Positions 45,862 to 56,474 of a DNA stretch of 64,000 nucleotides are shown in pieces. This DNA is from Dryomyza anilis. Taxonomy: Eukaryota > Arthropoda > Insecta > Diptera > Dryomyzidae. Where the stretch lies: positions 23,280,963-23,344,962 of the forward strand of contig OX638133.1 in NCBI GenBank assembly GCA_951804985.1, written 5' to 3'. The notes beneath the pieces were generated by a model that saw nothing but the letters and a program-made list of their open reading frames with translations, ran no database searches and had not been told where the DNA came from. The translations under genes were made by a program, and so were the position numbers. Position 1 is the first letter of the stretch; the number at the start of each line of letters is the position of its first letter.

Positions 45862-46165
45862 TGTAGCCGCGGTAGCTCAGTGGTTAGTGCGTTGAACTGC
45901 GAGCCGAAAGGTCCCCGGTTCAAACCTGGACTGGGGCTTTTCATAGGAACATTTTTCTACACCGCGCTACCTCTCGGCAGTAAATGGCAAACCTACGAGA
46001 GTAAAACATTGCCTATGAAAAGCTCTCACCCGCCGTTCGGATTCGGCAATAAACTGTAGGTCCCACCACTTTGAGTACAAATATAACACGCACAGCTCAA
46101 AATGGTGAGAGAGCTCGGCCGAAGTTCTATACAGGACTGTAGCGCTAAACTATTATATTATTATA
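45862..46165 (+). repeat. tRNA-derived SINE, complete copy (family A)
   Basis: A box TAGCTCAGTGG at 45873-45883, B box GGTTCAAACCT at 45917-45927, then a GGGGCTTTTCATAGGAAC transition, a ~200-bp body and an ATT-rich tail at 46147-46165. RNA polymerase III transcription would start just upstream. It is the best reference copy in the window. Confidence 0.88.
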
Positions 46166-46445
46166 ATGTTGAAAAAACTTTTTTTCCAAAATAAATTAAT
46201 AGATGAAAATATTTTTTTTACGAATTTAAAAAAAAAAAACAAATTTTTTGGAAAAAAAAAGTAAGCAAAACAATTTTTTTTCAAAAATAAAATTGTACGA
46301 AAAAAAATTTTTTTTCGAAAAAAAAAAATATTTCTCAGAAAAAATTAAAAAAAAAAAAACAAAAATTGGAAAAATAATTTGTCCGAAAAAAATTGGTTTC
46401 AAAAAAAAAATACATTTTAATATATTTTTTTAAGATATTGTCTTA
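46166..46445. repeat. A-rich low-complexity stretch
   Basis: Long A-runs interrupted by TTTTTT. A 61-codon Lys/Phe-only frame at 46248 is an artefact. Confidence 0.7.
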
Positions 46446-46880
46446 ACGTGCTCAAGGTCCAGTCGGTACAAATTGGGTGTTTTGTACCAACAAATAAAAC
46501 AACAAACAATTGGCTAAATGCATTGAGTGGCAGATCGTACAGCTGTTTCAGAGGCAGCCAAGCCCCTTCATCAGCGATCTTTCTCTGCAGATTCTACATT
46601 TCAAGTCGCCTAAGTTTTCCTTCTTCAATAAACACAATAAGAATTATGTGCATTGAAGAAAGAACCAAAAGCAAAAATGTAAAAACTGCATCAACTCAAG
46701 ATTTTGCCAAAGCTGTTGTTGCGTGCAGCAATTTTTTATATATATAAATTTTTATCAATTAAAAAATTATAATTATAAAAAATATATTACAAAACATTTT
46801 ATAATTTATACATATTGACCTGCGCATCTAGGGTTTCTAATTTTCTTAACCTAAACAAATAAAATAAACAGCTATGTTGT
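46446..46880. other. Unassigned segment with a 99-codon frame
   Basis: An open frame at 46448-46747 (+) has ordinary composition (CFVPTNKTTNNWLNAL and RFYISSRLSF). It has no recognisable domain and begins at CTG rather than ATG. It could be a decayed coding fragment of a transposon. Function unknown. Confidence 0.2.
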
Positions 46881-47720
46881 TTATTTTGTTTGTTTTGGTT
46901 TTTTGCTTTGTTTTTTTTTATGTTTTTGCCTTTTGTGTTTTCCCGTTTTATGTTTTGCTTTTGTTTTTATTAATCTTTTGGTTTTGATTTTTCCTTCTTT
47001 GCATTTTTTTATTTGTTTGTTTCTTTGCCTTTTGTTTTTGATTTTGATATTGACTTTTTGTTTCAGCTTTAATTTTTTGTGGTTTTGTGTTTTATATTTT
47101 GTTTTTTGCGTTTTTAATTTTTTTTTTTATTTTTGTTGTTTGTTTTGAGTGAGTTTTATTTTGTTTTTGAGTTTGTTTTGTATTTGAGTATTTGATTATG
47201 TTTTTGTATTTTTGATTTTCTTTCTGTGTTTTTGTTTTTGCTTTTTTTTTGTGTTTTTTTTATTTTAATTTCTGTGTTTCTAGTTTTGTTTTTGGTTTTT
47301 TGAGTTTCTCCTTTTGTTTTTGTGTTTTTGATTTTGTTTTTGCTTCTGTTATGTGATTTAACTTTTGTGTTTTAAATATTGCTTATGTTTTTGCTTTTCT
47401 CTCTGTGTTTTTCTTTTTTTTTGGTTTGGTCTTTTTCTTTTACTTGTGATTTTACTTTTGTGTTTTTAATTTTGCTTTTGTCTTTGTGTTTCTGCTTTTA
47501 TTTTCTGTGTGTGTTTTTGAATTTGATTATGTGTTTTTCTTTCGTTTTTTCTTCTGTTTTTAAGTTTTGCCTTTCTGTTTGTTTTGTGTAATTTTGCTTT
47601 ATTTATTTTTTCCTTTGTTTTACTTTTGCTTTTATGTTTTTCGATTTATTTTGGTATTTTTGATTTTTTATATTTTTTGTGTTTGAGTTTTTTGTTTCAT
47701 TTTGGTCTCAAGCTGTCTGT
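46880..47720 (-). repeat. T-rich degenerate array (reverse of the Helitron A-rich module)
   Basis: Runs of TTTTGTTTTTGTGTTTTTGC-like sequence. The reverse complement matches the ACAAAAGCAAAAACACAAAA module inside Helitron copies 1, 3 and 4. Conserved Helitron ends are absent. The Phe/Leu/Cys-rich open frames are artefacts. Confidence 0.8.
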
Positions 47721-48089
47721 TTTCCATCTGTTCCCTAAATATTCCGGGTTTCTGTGTTTAGTTCAATTCAGTTTTACTTTCAGTCGAAAATCATCACGAG
47801 CTCCTTTATTTAAATGTTGTTATTTTCATAGTTCGCTATGTAAAACTATAATGTAAAACTTTTCACATAAAATTATCAACTCCACCTTTAAAATATGTTA
47901 TTTAAACACAATTTTTCGCATTTTTATGTTAGCAAAAATTTTCCAAAGGCAGAGGTGGTTTCATTCTTAAAGACTCCCCCCGTGCGGTATACAAAAAAAA
48001 CACAGTAGCTTTGCGGTAACTTCCTTGTAAGTATGCGGTATGTTCTATCATTATGGAACATGGCAACGAAAGTTACTTAAGAACTGACA
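47721..48089. other. Intergenic DNA
   Basis: No feature recognised. Confidence 0.3.
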
Positions 48090-48410
48090 AATTACGAGAC
48101 ATCCGACTGCATTGTTTTTCGTTTCGTGTTGGTTTTTTTAACCATCTTTCGCATCCGCCAGCGGTTGGCAACTTTTGATGTCTTACTTATGACTTACCAG
48201 AAGTAGTCTTTCTATAGTCCTTCTACTTTGTTGTACCAGCTCTTATACTTGGCTGGCTGCAGAGAATTTATTTACAGACCCGACCTTGTTTTTACAGGAT
48301 ATGCGCGTCGCGCCGGAAGGCAAACAAACATATAAAAGAGCTGCTTGTATGGTATGCGGCGTTTGGTATGCTTTGAAAGTCATTTAAAAATTAACTGTGT
48401 GTGTGTGTGT
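48090..48410. other. Non-repetitive GC-richer island with TATA-like site
   Basis: Contains ATGCGCGTCGCGCCGG at 48300 followed by CATATAAAAGAGC at 48330. That arrangement resembles a TATA promoter, but no coding frame follows. An (GT)n run lies at 48398-48410. Confidence 0.3.
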
Positions 48411-49135
48411 AAAATAAGGACCTTTTTGGCTTCCATATAGATACAACGTTTATTTAACATGTTCTTTGTGATTTACTTATAAACGCTGTGACATAATTTC
48501 AATTTTAAAAATTAATTTCATTAATTATTTTGGCCTTTTTGAAGCATATTGTATCGTTGTCCGATGTGTTTTATGTCATTTATAACACTTTATTAGCTAT
48601 ACTTATAGATATTTCCTTAATATGACTTCGAATACTTTTATTGAAGATATACTCATTTTATATACTTTTAATTTATTTAAAATTCGACGGACAAAAAGTT
48701 AATTAGGTTAAAAAAATACTAAATACATACTAAAAACAATGCAGCATTAAAACTGCGTACTTAAATTTTTACTTTGGGCTTTGAAAACATTGCTGCAGGG
48801 GGTCAAAATAAAACGAAATTTTAAAATTTGAAATTTTAATGAATAGAATATGATATATTAATTAACATAAGAATTAATATATCATATTCTATACATATGT
48901 AAAGTAAATATATAAGTGTTTGGTATCATTGAAAAGATGAGATTTCAAACAAACAATGTGGTGAGTATCAGGAAAATCTGTGTAAAGTCACTGAAGACTT
49001 TTTTTTTTGAAAAAGAGACAAAGATATAAAATAATATTATGTGGTAAAACAAACTTTATAGTTGAATGAATATATCTGAATAACTATTGCCCATTTCAAC
49101 TTGAAACTTTTACCAAATATATAAAAATTGTACTA
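48411..49135. other. AT-rich DNA with a perfect 20-bp hairpin
   Basis: TAGAATATGATATATTAATT (48844-48863) is followed after 8 bases by its exact reverse complement (48872-48891). Nothing else recognised. Confidence 0.5.
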
Positions 49136-51234
49136 TCTATATATATATAACTCTTGGTCCGTCTGTGTGTCTGTCAGTCTGTGTGGCTGTCAGTCAGTCT
49201 GTATATTTGTTCCAGCGTCAAGTCTAAACTGATCAACAGATTTGATTGAAATTTTGCACGAGGATACTATGGAGTCTAGGCTATATATGGGAGCGATTGG
49301 ACAAAGGAGCGTAGCACCTCCCATACAACCTAACCTTTCAAAACGATGTAACTTGGCACTTACACTAGCTAAGATGAAAAAAAAACTCAAATACAAAAAA
49401 AATATACAAAAACACAAATACAAAAGTAAATGCACAAAAAAAGAAAAAACAAAAGCAAAATAAAAACAAAAGATGATAATACAAAAACAAAAGCAAAAAC
49501 ACAAAAGCAAAAACACAAAAACAAAATCAAAAACACAAAAGCAAAAACAAAACACAAAACACAAAAACAAAACACAAAAGCAAAAACACAAAAATTACAA
49601 AAACAAAAGAAAACACACACAAAAATAAATACAAAAGCAAAGACACAAAAACAAAAACCAAAAAAAAAAGCAAAAACAAATACAAAAGCAAAGACACAAA
49701 AGCAAAAACCCAAAAACAAAAGCAAAAACACAAAAACAAAATCAAAGAAACAAGAGCAAAAACATAAAAGCAAAAAAAACAAAAACAAAAGAAAAGACAC
49801 AAAAACAAAAGCAAAAACAAAAACACAAAAGCAAAAACCAAAAACAAAAACCAAAAATAAAAACACAAAAACAAAAAACAAATACATAAAACAAATACAT
49901 AAACCATAAAAGCAAAAACACAAAATCAATTTCAAAAACACAAAATCAATTTCAAAAACACAAAATCAAAAACACAAAAGCAAAACACAAAAGCAAAAAC
50001 ACAAAAACAAAAGCAAAAACACAAAGCAAAATGTAAAACAAACACACAAAAATAAATACAAAAGCAAACACACAAAAATAAATACAAAAGCAAAGACACA
50101 AAAACCAAAAACAAAAGCAAAAACAAATATAACAGCAAAGACACAAAAGCAAAAACACAAAATCAAAATCAAAAGCTAGACACAAAAACAAAAAATTAAA
50201 AATAAAATCAAATACACATAAGCAAAAACATAAACATAAAAACAATACACAAAAAAAGGAAAAACACAAAAAACAAAAAAACCTCTTCACGAAATTTACT
50301 TAAAATTAGGATTATATAGTAGAACCCACCAAACAAATTAAATTAATGTATCGAAAATAAATAAAACGAGTTGGGAAAGTTAGGTCACATGGGTAAGTTC
50401 GGTCACATGGTGCGGATTGTTATAGTCGGTCGGGCCCGACTATGGAATACCCTACACCTTTGGTAGGGATCTTAATGTGGGATATTTAATTGCATACCTT
50501 AATTTTAAAGATTTTAATTATGCTGAACCTCCCCACCCTCAGAATATTGTTCACATATCAGAAATTTACGTCTTATATTCCCATAAATTAAAAAATTTAT
50601 ATAAAGGTATAAAAAACTAATAAAAAAAATTAAATTTTGAAAGGCTTTCATAGATTTTATTTTAATAATTTACGGTTCAAATTTCCACTATGAAAACCCG
50701 GGCAATATTGAAAAAAAAGGTGGGCGTACCACGCCCATTTTTGGACCACATATTTTTAGGTGAATTCTAATAATACGTTTTAAATTTTATAACTATACCT
50801 TGAATACTTTTGGAGTTATTAGTTCCTAAAGAGTTATATAAAAGTGACTTGTATGGGAGGTGGGCGTGTCCGTTGACCGATTTGGCTCATTTTCAAACTC
50901 AGTTCCTACTTTTGGCTAAAATATATTGAGACGAAATTTAATCGCATTCTGATCAGTATTTCTCAAGTTATTCTGTATTCGGACAGCAAGACAGCAAGAC
51001 GGACAGACAGACAGACAGACGGACATGGCTAAACGGACTCGGGTAGTGATGCTGATCAAGAATATATATACTTTTCCATACCGGACACGCCTCCTAAGGG
51101 GCGTTACAATATATGCACAAAGTTAATATACCCTGTACCTCATAGGTGTAGGGTATAAAAATGTTCTTTTTATTAATTAAATCACTCGATATCCTTGAAT
51201 TCACACAATCTTTGCCGTGCACAGGTCCAGCTAG
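49136..51234 (+). mobile_element. Non-autonomous Helitron / DINE-like element, copy 3 (2.1 kb, with nested insertion)
   Basis: It begins TCTATATATATATAACTC after A49135 and ends GTCCAGCTAG before T51235. The 5' block is conserved. The interior is a ~0.9-kb A-rich module (49375-50285, ACAAAAGCAAAAACAC type) without the 15-bp array. The 3' block is mostly replaced by the nested element at about 50430-51158 and only its last ~75 bp remain. The terminal hairpin is half deleted (TTTGCCGTGCAC). Lys/Thr- and Phe/Cys-repeat frames over the A-rich module are artefacts. Confidence 0.85.
50430..51158 (+). mobile_element. Nested non-autonomous TIR element (~0.7 kb)
   Basis: ATACCCTACACCT at 50447-50459 is repeated inverted as AGGTGTAGGGTAT at 51144-51156. 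Just outside the left repeat is ATAGTCGGTCGGGCCCGACTAT, itself a palindrome. The interior includes GGGCGTACCACGCCCA and an (ACAG)n run at 51000-51022. A GGACATGGCTAAACGGACTC...ATGCTGATCAAGAATATATA block follows, which I recall as a common motif in fly intergenic repeats. It disrupts the 3' block of Helitron copy 3. Exact ends are uncertain. Confidence 0.6.
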
Positions 51235-51239
51235 TATAA

Positions 51240-51983
51240 TTATATTTTATTAAAACATATTGCTGAATAAAGTATACACTTAGTATATATTGCTTACAAC
51301 AACAAATTAACAAACAGAAGAACGCATTTGTGCCAAGAGAGGGCATTAAGAAACTGCTGAAATCTATTAAGCAAGCGCATCTTTAAAAACTCTGTAGCCA
51401 AGAAACAATATTTAAAAATTTCTTCAACTCCTGTCCACTACTGCATGTCCTTGGAAAAACATCAGAACTGGCTGAACGAACTCTTGGAAGCCGAAGAACT
51501 CAACTTGAGCGCAATTCAAAGAATTTTCCCATTCTTCGATACACAACTGAAGAATTGCTGAAGATGAATTAACAAACTGAGACATGGCTTTTGTGGCGCC
51601 TCTGAGCACTAAGCGGAGAAGACAGTCTGGAAGTCAGGTTCACATGGTTCAACACGGCGGACAGTGGAAACTGTTAGTTGTATAGTTGGCAGCTAAAAAC
51701 CCAAAGGAATCAATCAACAGCAGATTCTTTCAAATTTGTATGCCTACAATTATGAAAGTGTCTTTTTGTGATGAAAAAATTAATAAAATAAAATATTTAA
51801 AATAAATTTCTTTTGTATTTCATTTGTTCGAGGTTCTCATACTACTGCTTTAGATATTTCGCTACTAAGTTTCTGATTCTGTGTCTAACAAAATGATTTT
51901 TTTAGAGAAATGTTGAAATGCTATAAACCTTCGAGGTATACGTGGAATTATTGAACTGACACCCTAATCCAACATACGATTCT
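51240..51983. other. Unassigned segment left of the palindrome
   Basis: Moderate-complexity DNA (51300-51720). A minus-strand frame at 51424-51609 (61 codons, ending FQGHAVVDRS) has ordinary composition but no recognised domain and no promoter. It might be a decayed exon or transposon coding fragment. Confidence 0.25.
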
Positions 51984-52119
51984 GCGATTTCGAAATTATG
52001 GTTTTTAAATTATGGTTTTATTTCATTTGAAGTGTAAATAAGTTGAACAAAGTAATTTTAATGTTCGGGCATGGAAATCGATAATATGTAGAATAAAATT
52101 TTAAATTTAAAAAACTTAC

Positions 52120-52284
52120 CAAAAAAAATCCAATTTATATCGCCACTGGACCACCAGTATTTTTCCAAGATTAATTGCAAATATTTTTACTGCATTCATT
52201 CGTGTTTACACAACACTTATCATTTGACTACATGATGAACACAACTTATTCCGCGAATGTCCGCGACGGCACCCGCTGCGCTAC
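52120..52284 (-). other. Predicted outward-facing exon, left arm
   Basis: On the minus strand TTTTGTTTTTTTGCAG (acceptor, AG at 52286-52285) precedes 165 nt, followed by GGTAAGTTTT (donor GT at 52119-52118). The same signals exist in the right arm (55972-56159). No long frame spans it. This is a splice-signal prediction only. Confidence 0.3.
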
Positions 52285-52349
52285 CTGCAAAAAAACAAAA
52301 GATTTCCATTGTAAAGTGCTCGATGGAAAAAAATATAATATTTAGCTCT

Positions 52350-52484
52350 ATAAAATTGTTGACCACTCACGACTATTTCCAGACACCCTTATACAAAGAC
52401 TTAAGAAGATATTTTAGATATATCTCAATGTCTTTACCCGTAGATGAGCCGCCACAAAAAGATTCCACTTTAACAAAATATTAA
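52350..52484 (+). other. Short frame conserved between palindrome arms, left
   Basis: A 43-codon segment reading LLTTHDYFQTP..., then SLPVDEPPQKDSTLTKY and a stop, is present in both arms with one conservative (L/V) and two silent changes by my comparison. It runs antisense to the predicted outward exon's intron. No domain is recognised. Whether it is coding is uncertain. Confidence 0.25.
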
Positions 52485-52787
52485 CACGCACTTGTTATAA
52501 AACACACAATTCACTATTATTTTCATAATTAACACAATTAATATTGTCTCTGCGACACGCAAAATTCACAAATTAAAACAAAAACTTCGCACTACTCTAA
52601 AAATTGCACCACACACCACGTTGTAAACAGCTGATTGATTCAGTGTTTGATAACGAAAGAAAGCAGAGGATGAGCATTAGCACAGTTGCAATTGCATGTA
52701 TGAACATCCGTGTTGGAAAAAATATTTGACCAACAGCAGTGACCAATCATATTCTGTACATAAACCACATTGATCGCGCTAAAACGG

Positions 52788-52804
52788 TGACAAGTAGAGG
52801 GCGC
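52788..52804 (+). promoter_or_regulatory. CTCF-like core in left palindrome arm
   Basis: AGTAGAGGGCGCGC resembles the CTCF core. The right arm has the better match AAGCAGAGGGCGCGC (minus strand, about 55478-55492). Confidence 0.35.
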
Positions 52805-53089
52805 GCATATGGTTGGTGTACCAACTACAGTAGTGCGTCTTTGTTTGTACATCAACCGTTTGCTGCAGTGGGTTTATACATTTTGAAATAAACAGGGTTG
52901 TCATTCAGTAATATTAATTTATTAATTAATAAAACAATTTAATTTTTGATGCAAATTTAAAAAATAATTTTTGTATGAATAAAATTAAATTTATAATGAA
53001 ATAAATTTTTATTATTGTTAAATGTGATAAATGAAATTTATTCTTGAAATGTATTTTTAGTAAGACTTTAATTAATATTAACTACACCA

Positions 53090-54294
53090 TCTATATATAT
53101 AAAACTCTTGGTCCGTCTGTTAGTCTGACTGTCTGTTTGTTCCAGCATCACATCTAAACCGCTGAACCGATCTTACTGAAATTAGGCACGAGGTTACTAT
53201 GGAGTCTTGCGGATGACATAGGACATATATTGGACAAATGGGCGTGTCACCTCCCATACAACCTAAACTTTTAACGCATTATGAGTTGGGACTTACACCA
53301 GCTAAGAAGATAAAACAAAACACTTAAATACAAAAAAAAAATAAAAAAAGCAAGAATCAAACACAAAAACAAAAGTAAAAGCACAAAACTAAAACAATAA
53401 CTCAAAAATAACAAAAAAATAAAAAAAGGATTGAAAAAAACATTAAAAGAAAATACAAAGAACAAAAGCAGAAACACAAAAATAAAAGCAAAATCATAAT
53501 AGTAAAATACAAAAGCAAAAACACAACAATAAACAAAATAACGAATACCCAAAAATAAAAGCGAAAACACAAATACAAAACATGAATACAAAAAACACAA
53601 AAACTATACCGAAGAAACAAAAAACTCAAAAACAAAACACAAAAGCAAAAACATATAAAACAAAATCAACCACACTAAAATGCACCACACTAAAACTCAC
53701 CAAACTAAAATTCACCAAACTTAAATTCACCATAATAAAACTCACCACACTAAAACTCACCACAATCAAATTCATCACACTTAAATTCACCACAATAAAA
53801 TTCATCACAATCAAATTCACTACACTACGACTCACCACAATAAAATTCACCACACTCAAATTCACCACACTAAAATTCACCACACTAAACCTCACCACAC
53901 TAAAATTCACCACACTAAATCTCACCACACTAAAATTCACCACACTCAAATTCACCGCACTAAAACTCACCACAATATAATTCACTACACTTAAACTCAC
54001 CACACTAAATTTCACCACACTAAAACTCACCACACTAAAACTCACCACACTTAAATTCACCACACTAAAACTTCTACTGGGAAAAACTCTACGGGGTAGT
54101 ATAGTCTGAGAAAAGTTGTTTAGCGGAGAATTAGTTTTGTTTTGGTTACTTAATTTATAAAACCAATAAAAAAACGTCCACAGCAAAGCACGAGTCTCTG
54201 ATATAAATAATAAAACGTTTTTTATATTAATAAAATTGCTCCATATCCTTACGTTCACAAAATCTCTGCACGAGTCGTGCACGGGTCCAGCTAG
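53090..54294 (+). mobile_element. Non-autonomous Helitron / DINE-like element, copy 4 (1205 bp), exact ends known
   Basis: It starts TCTATATATATAAAACTC after A53089 and ends CCAGCTAG before T54295. The other palindrome arm (54926-54944) lacks it and reads continuously across the junction (ACTACACCATTTAAA on its minus strand), which fixes insertion between A and T with no duplication. Parts: 5' block 53090-53300, A-rich module 53310-53670, 15-bp array 53670-54070, and 3' block with the hairpin GCACGAGTCGTGC 12 bp from the end. No protein is encoded; the 231-codon minus frame is the array. Confidence 0.95.
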
Positions 54295-55029
54295 TTTAAA
54301 ATTAAATTCAGAAATGATCAATTAAAATTCAGAAATTCCATTTGAAATTCAGAATATTTCATTTGATATTCAGAATATTTGCATTTGAAATTCAGAAATT
54401 TGCATTTGATATTCAGAAATATCAATTTGAAATTCATAAAATTTCCATTTGAGATTCAGAACTTTCCATTTTGAATTCAGAAAATTTCATTTGAAGATTT
54501 AGAAATTTCGATATGAAATTCAGAAAATATAAGTTTGTAATACATTTTTGTAATACACACAAATTTATTAGCAAATACACTCACCAAATCTGCGGTAATT
54601 TATCGAGTTCCGATTGGAATGTGTACTTCTTTTTCTGAATTTCAAAATGGAAAGTTCTGAATATAAAATGGAAATTTTCTGAATTTCAAATGGACATTTT
54701 CTGAATTTCACATGTAAATTTTCTGAATTTTAAATGGAAATTTCTGAATATCGAATGAAATTTTTTTAATTTAAAATTGAAATTTTCTGAATTTCAAATT
54801 GATATTTCTGAATATCAAATGAAAATTTCTGAATTTCAAATGCAAAAGCAAATTTCGGAATATCAAATGCAAATATCTGAATATCAAATGAAATTTTCTG
54901 AATTTCAAATGGAATTTCTGAATTTAATTTTTAAATGGTGTAGTTAATATTAATATTAATTCTAATATTAAATTCCTACTAAAATACATTTCAAGAATAA
55001 ATTATCACATTTAACAATTTAACAATAAT

Positions 55030-55360
55030 GGCTGCATTCAGCGACCTCAGCAGTTGTGGAGCTGTTGAGCAATTTGAGCTTGAATGGAATGCTACCCTCA
55101 ACATGTTTAGTGAGCGGCCGCCATTTTTTCCAGCATGAAATTTTTACGCCACATTTGCGCAGCATTTGTTATCGATGACATTCGATGACATTTTAACTCA
55201 AATATTTATTAACAAAAATGGAATTTAGATTGGAAAAATATTTTTAATCAATTAAAGAGTTGTATGTAACTTTAATAAAATTTAATAACAAATAAATCAG
55301 TAACTGTGAGCGATTAGTTACTGAGCAGTTTCGCAACTGCTGAGGTCGCTGAATGCAGCC
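55030..55360. mobile_element. TIR element inserted in the right arm (331 bp)
   Basis: The 27-bp terminal repeats start GGCTGCATTCAGCGACCTCA and are perfectly inverted at the other end. AAT flanks both sides, a possible 3-bp duplication. It is absent from the left arm. The interior has an ATCGATGACATTCGATGACA repeat. No coding frame. Confidence 0.85.
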
Positions 55361-55477
55361 AATGTTAATAATATTACTGAATGACAACCCTGTGTATTTC
55401 AAAATGTATAAACCCATTGCAGCAAAAGGATGTTGTACAAACAAAGACGCACTGCTGTAGTTGGTACACCAACCATA

Positions 55478-55492
55478 TGCGCGCCCTCTGCT
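55478..55492 (-). promoter_or_regulatory. CTCF-like core in right palindrome arm
   Basis: AAGCAGAGGGCGCGC on the minus strand shares the AGCAGAGGGCGC core of the strong site at 44656-44676. Confidence 0.4.
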
Positions 55493-55773
55493 TGTGACCG
55501 TTCTAGCGCGATCCATGCGCTGCTGTTTGTCAAATAATTTTTCCAACAGGGATATTCATACATGCAATTGCAACTGGGCAAATGCTCATCCTTTGTTTTC
55601 TTTCGTTATCAGCACTGAATCAATCAGCTGTTCACAACGTGGTGCGTGGTGCAATTTTTAGAGTAGTGCGAAGTTTTTGTTTTAATTTGTGAATTTTGTG
55701 TGTCGCGGAGACTATATTAATTGTGTTAATTATTAAAATAATAGTGAATTGTGCGTTTTATACCAAGTGCGTG

Positions 55774-55905
55774 TTAATATTTTGTTAAAGTGGAATCTTT
55801 TTGTGGCGGCTCATCTACGGGCAAAGACATTGAGATATATCTAAAATATCTTCTTAGGTCTTTGTATACGGGTGTCTGGAAATAGTCGTGAGTGGTCAAC
55901 AATTT
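55774..55905 (-). other. Short frame conserved between palindrome arms, right
   Basis: Counterpart of 52350-52484, ending in the same SLPVDEPPQKDSTLTKY and stop. The frame is open further upstream here (to about 56034), through sequence that diverges in frame from the left arm. Confidence 0.25.
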
Positions 55906-55971
55906 TATATAGCTAAATATTATATTTTTTCCATCGAGCACTTTACAATTGAATTTTTTTGTTTTTTGCAG

Positions 55972-56159
55972 GTGTCGCAGCGGGTGCCGTCGCGGACATT
56001 CGCGGAAATTCGCGGAATAAGTTGTGTTCATCATGTAGTCAAGTGTGATAAGTGTTGTGTCATTTTCTGTATAAACATTAATGAATGCACTATAAATATT
56101 TGCAATTGAATCTTGGAAAAATGCTAGTGATCCAGTGGCGATGATTTTGCTATTTTTTG
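55972..56159 (+). other. Predicted outward-facing exon, right arm
   Basis: TTTTTTTGTTTTTTGCAG (AG at 55970-55971) precedes 188 nt, followed by GGTAAGTTTT (GT at 56160-56161). Both splice sites match the left arm's. The exon has GGTGTCGCAGCGGGTGCCGT near its start. Prediction only. Confidence 0.35.
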
Positions 56160-56206
56160 GTAAGTTTTTTTAAATTTAAAATTTTATAAGTGCATACCAT
56201 ATATTA

Positions 56207-56474
56207 GCTGCGTTCCCGTGGTTTTTGATCCAGATCCGTAGATCATTTTCATATACAAAACAAAAACAAACATTTAGAACCAGGTTCGTTTTTGGTTCAA
56301 TTACTGATCTGGTACAGTACGTATCAGAAGTAATTTGTTTGTGGCGATGTTATGCTATAAGAAGAATTTGTGTGTAAAAAAAGAGAGACGAAAACAGTGT
56401 TGCCAAATTTATTAAAATAGAACCGATGACGTTCCCGTGAAACAGATCTGGTTCAAGTGCAACGGGAACGCAGC
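56207..56474. mobile_element. TIR element inserted in the right arm (268 bp)
   Basis: Terminal repeats GCTGCGTTCCCGT and inverted ACGGGAACGCAGC, with more diverged inner pairing (ATCCAGATC / GATCTGG). A 5-bp duplication, TATTA, occurs at 56202-56206 and 56475-56479. The left arm has a single TATTA at the equivalent place. No coding frame. Confidence 0.88.

Larger units (their letters stand above)
51984..54530. repeat. Left arm of a ~4.6-kb palindrome (foldback-like)
   Basis: Sequence from 51984 to 53089, continuing after the Helitron from 54295 to about 54530, is the reverse complement of 54628-56586, at roughly 90% identity by eye. The innermost ~220 bp consist of a ~27-bp repeat (AAATTCAGAAATTTCCATTT). 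The spacer between arms is about 100 bp (54531-54627). Confidence 0.9.

Noticed and set aside
45862..45940. Functional tRNA gene
   Set aside because: A and B boxes are good, but the acceptor ends do not pair and the same sequence continues into a repeated SINE body at two other loci.
46903..47856. Phe/Leu-rich frames resembling multi-pass membrane proteins
   Set aside because: T-rich array. Hydrophobicity follows from TTT/CTT codons and there is no conserved motif.
49190..50290. Several long Phe/Cys- or Lys/Thr-rich frames on both strands
   Set aside because: Low-complexity A-rich module of Helitron copy 3. Both strands are open, and composition is set by the ACAAAAGC repeat.
53626..54321. 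231-codon open frame on the minus strand
   Set aside because: It follows the 15-bp Helitron minisatellite. Units divisible by 3 keep a frame open, and the peptide is only SVVNFSVVNL-type repeats.
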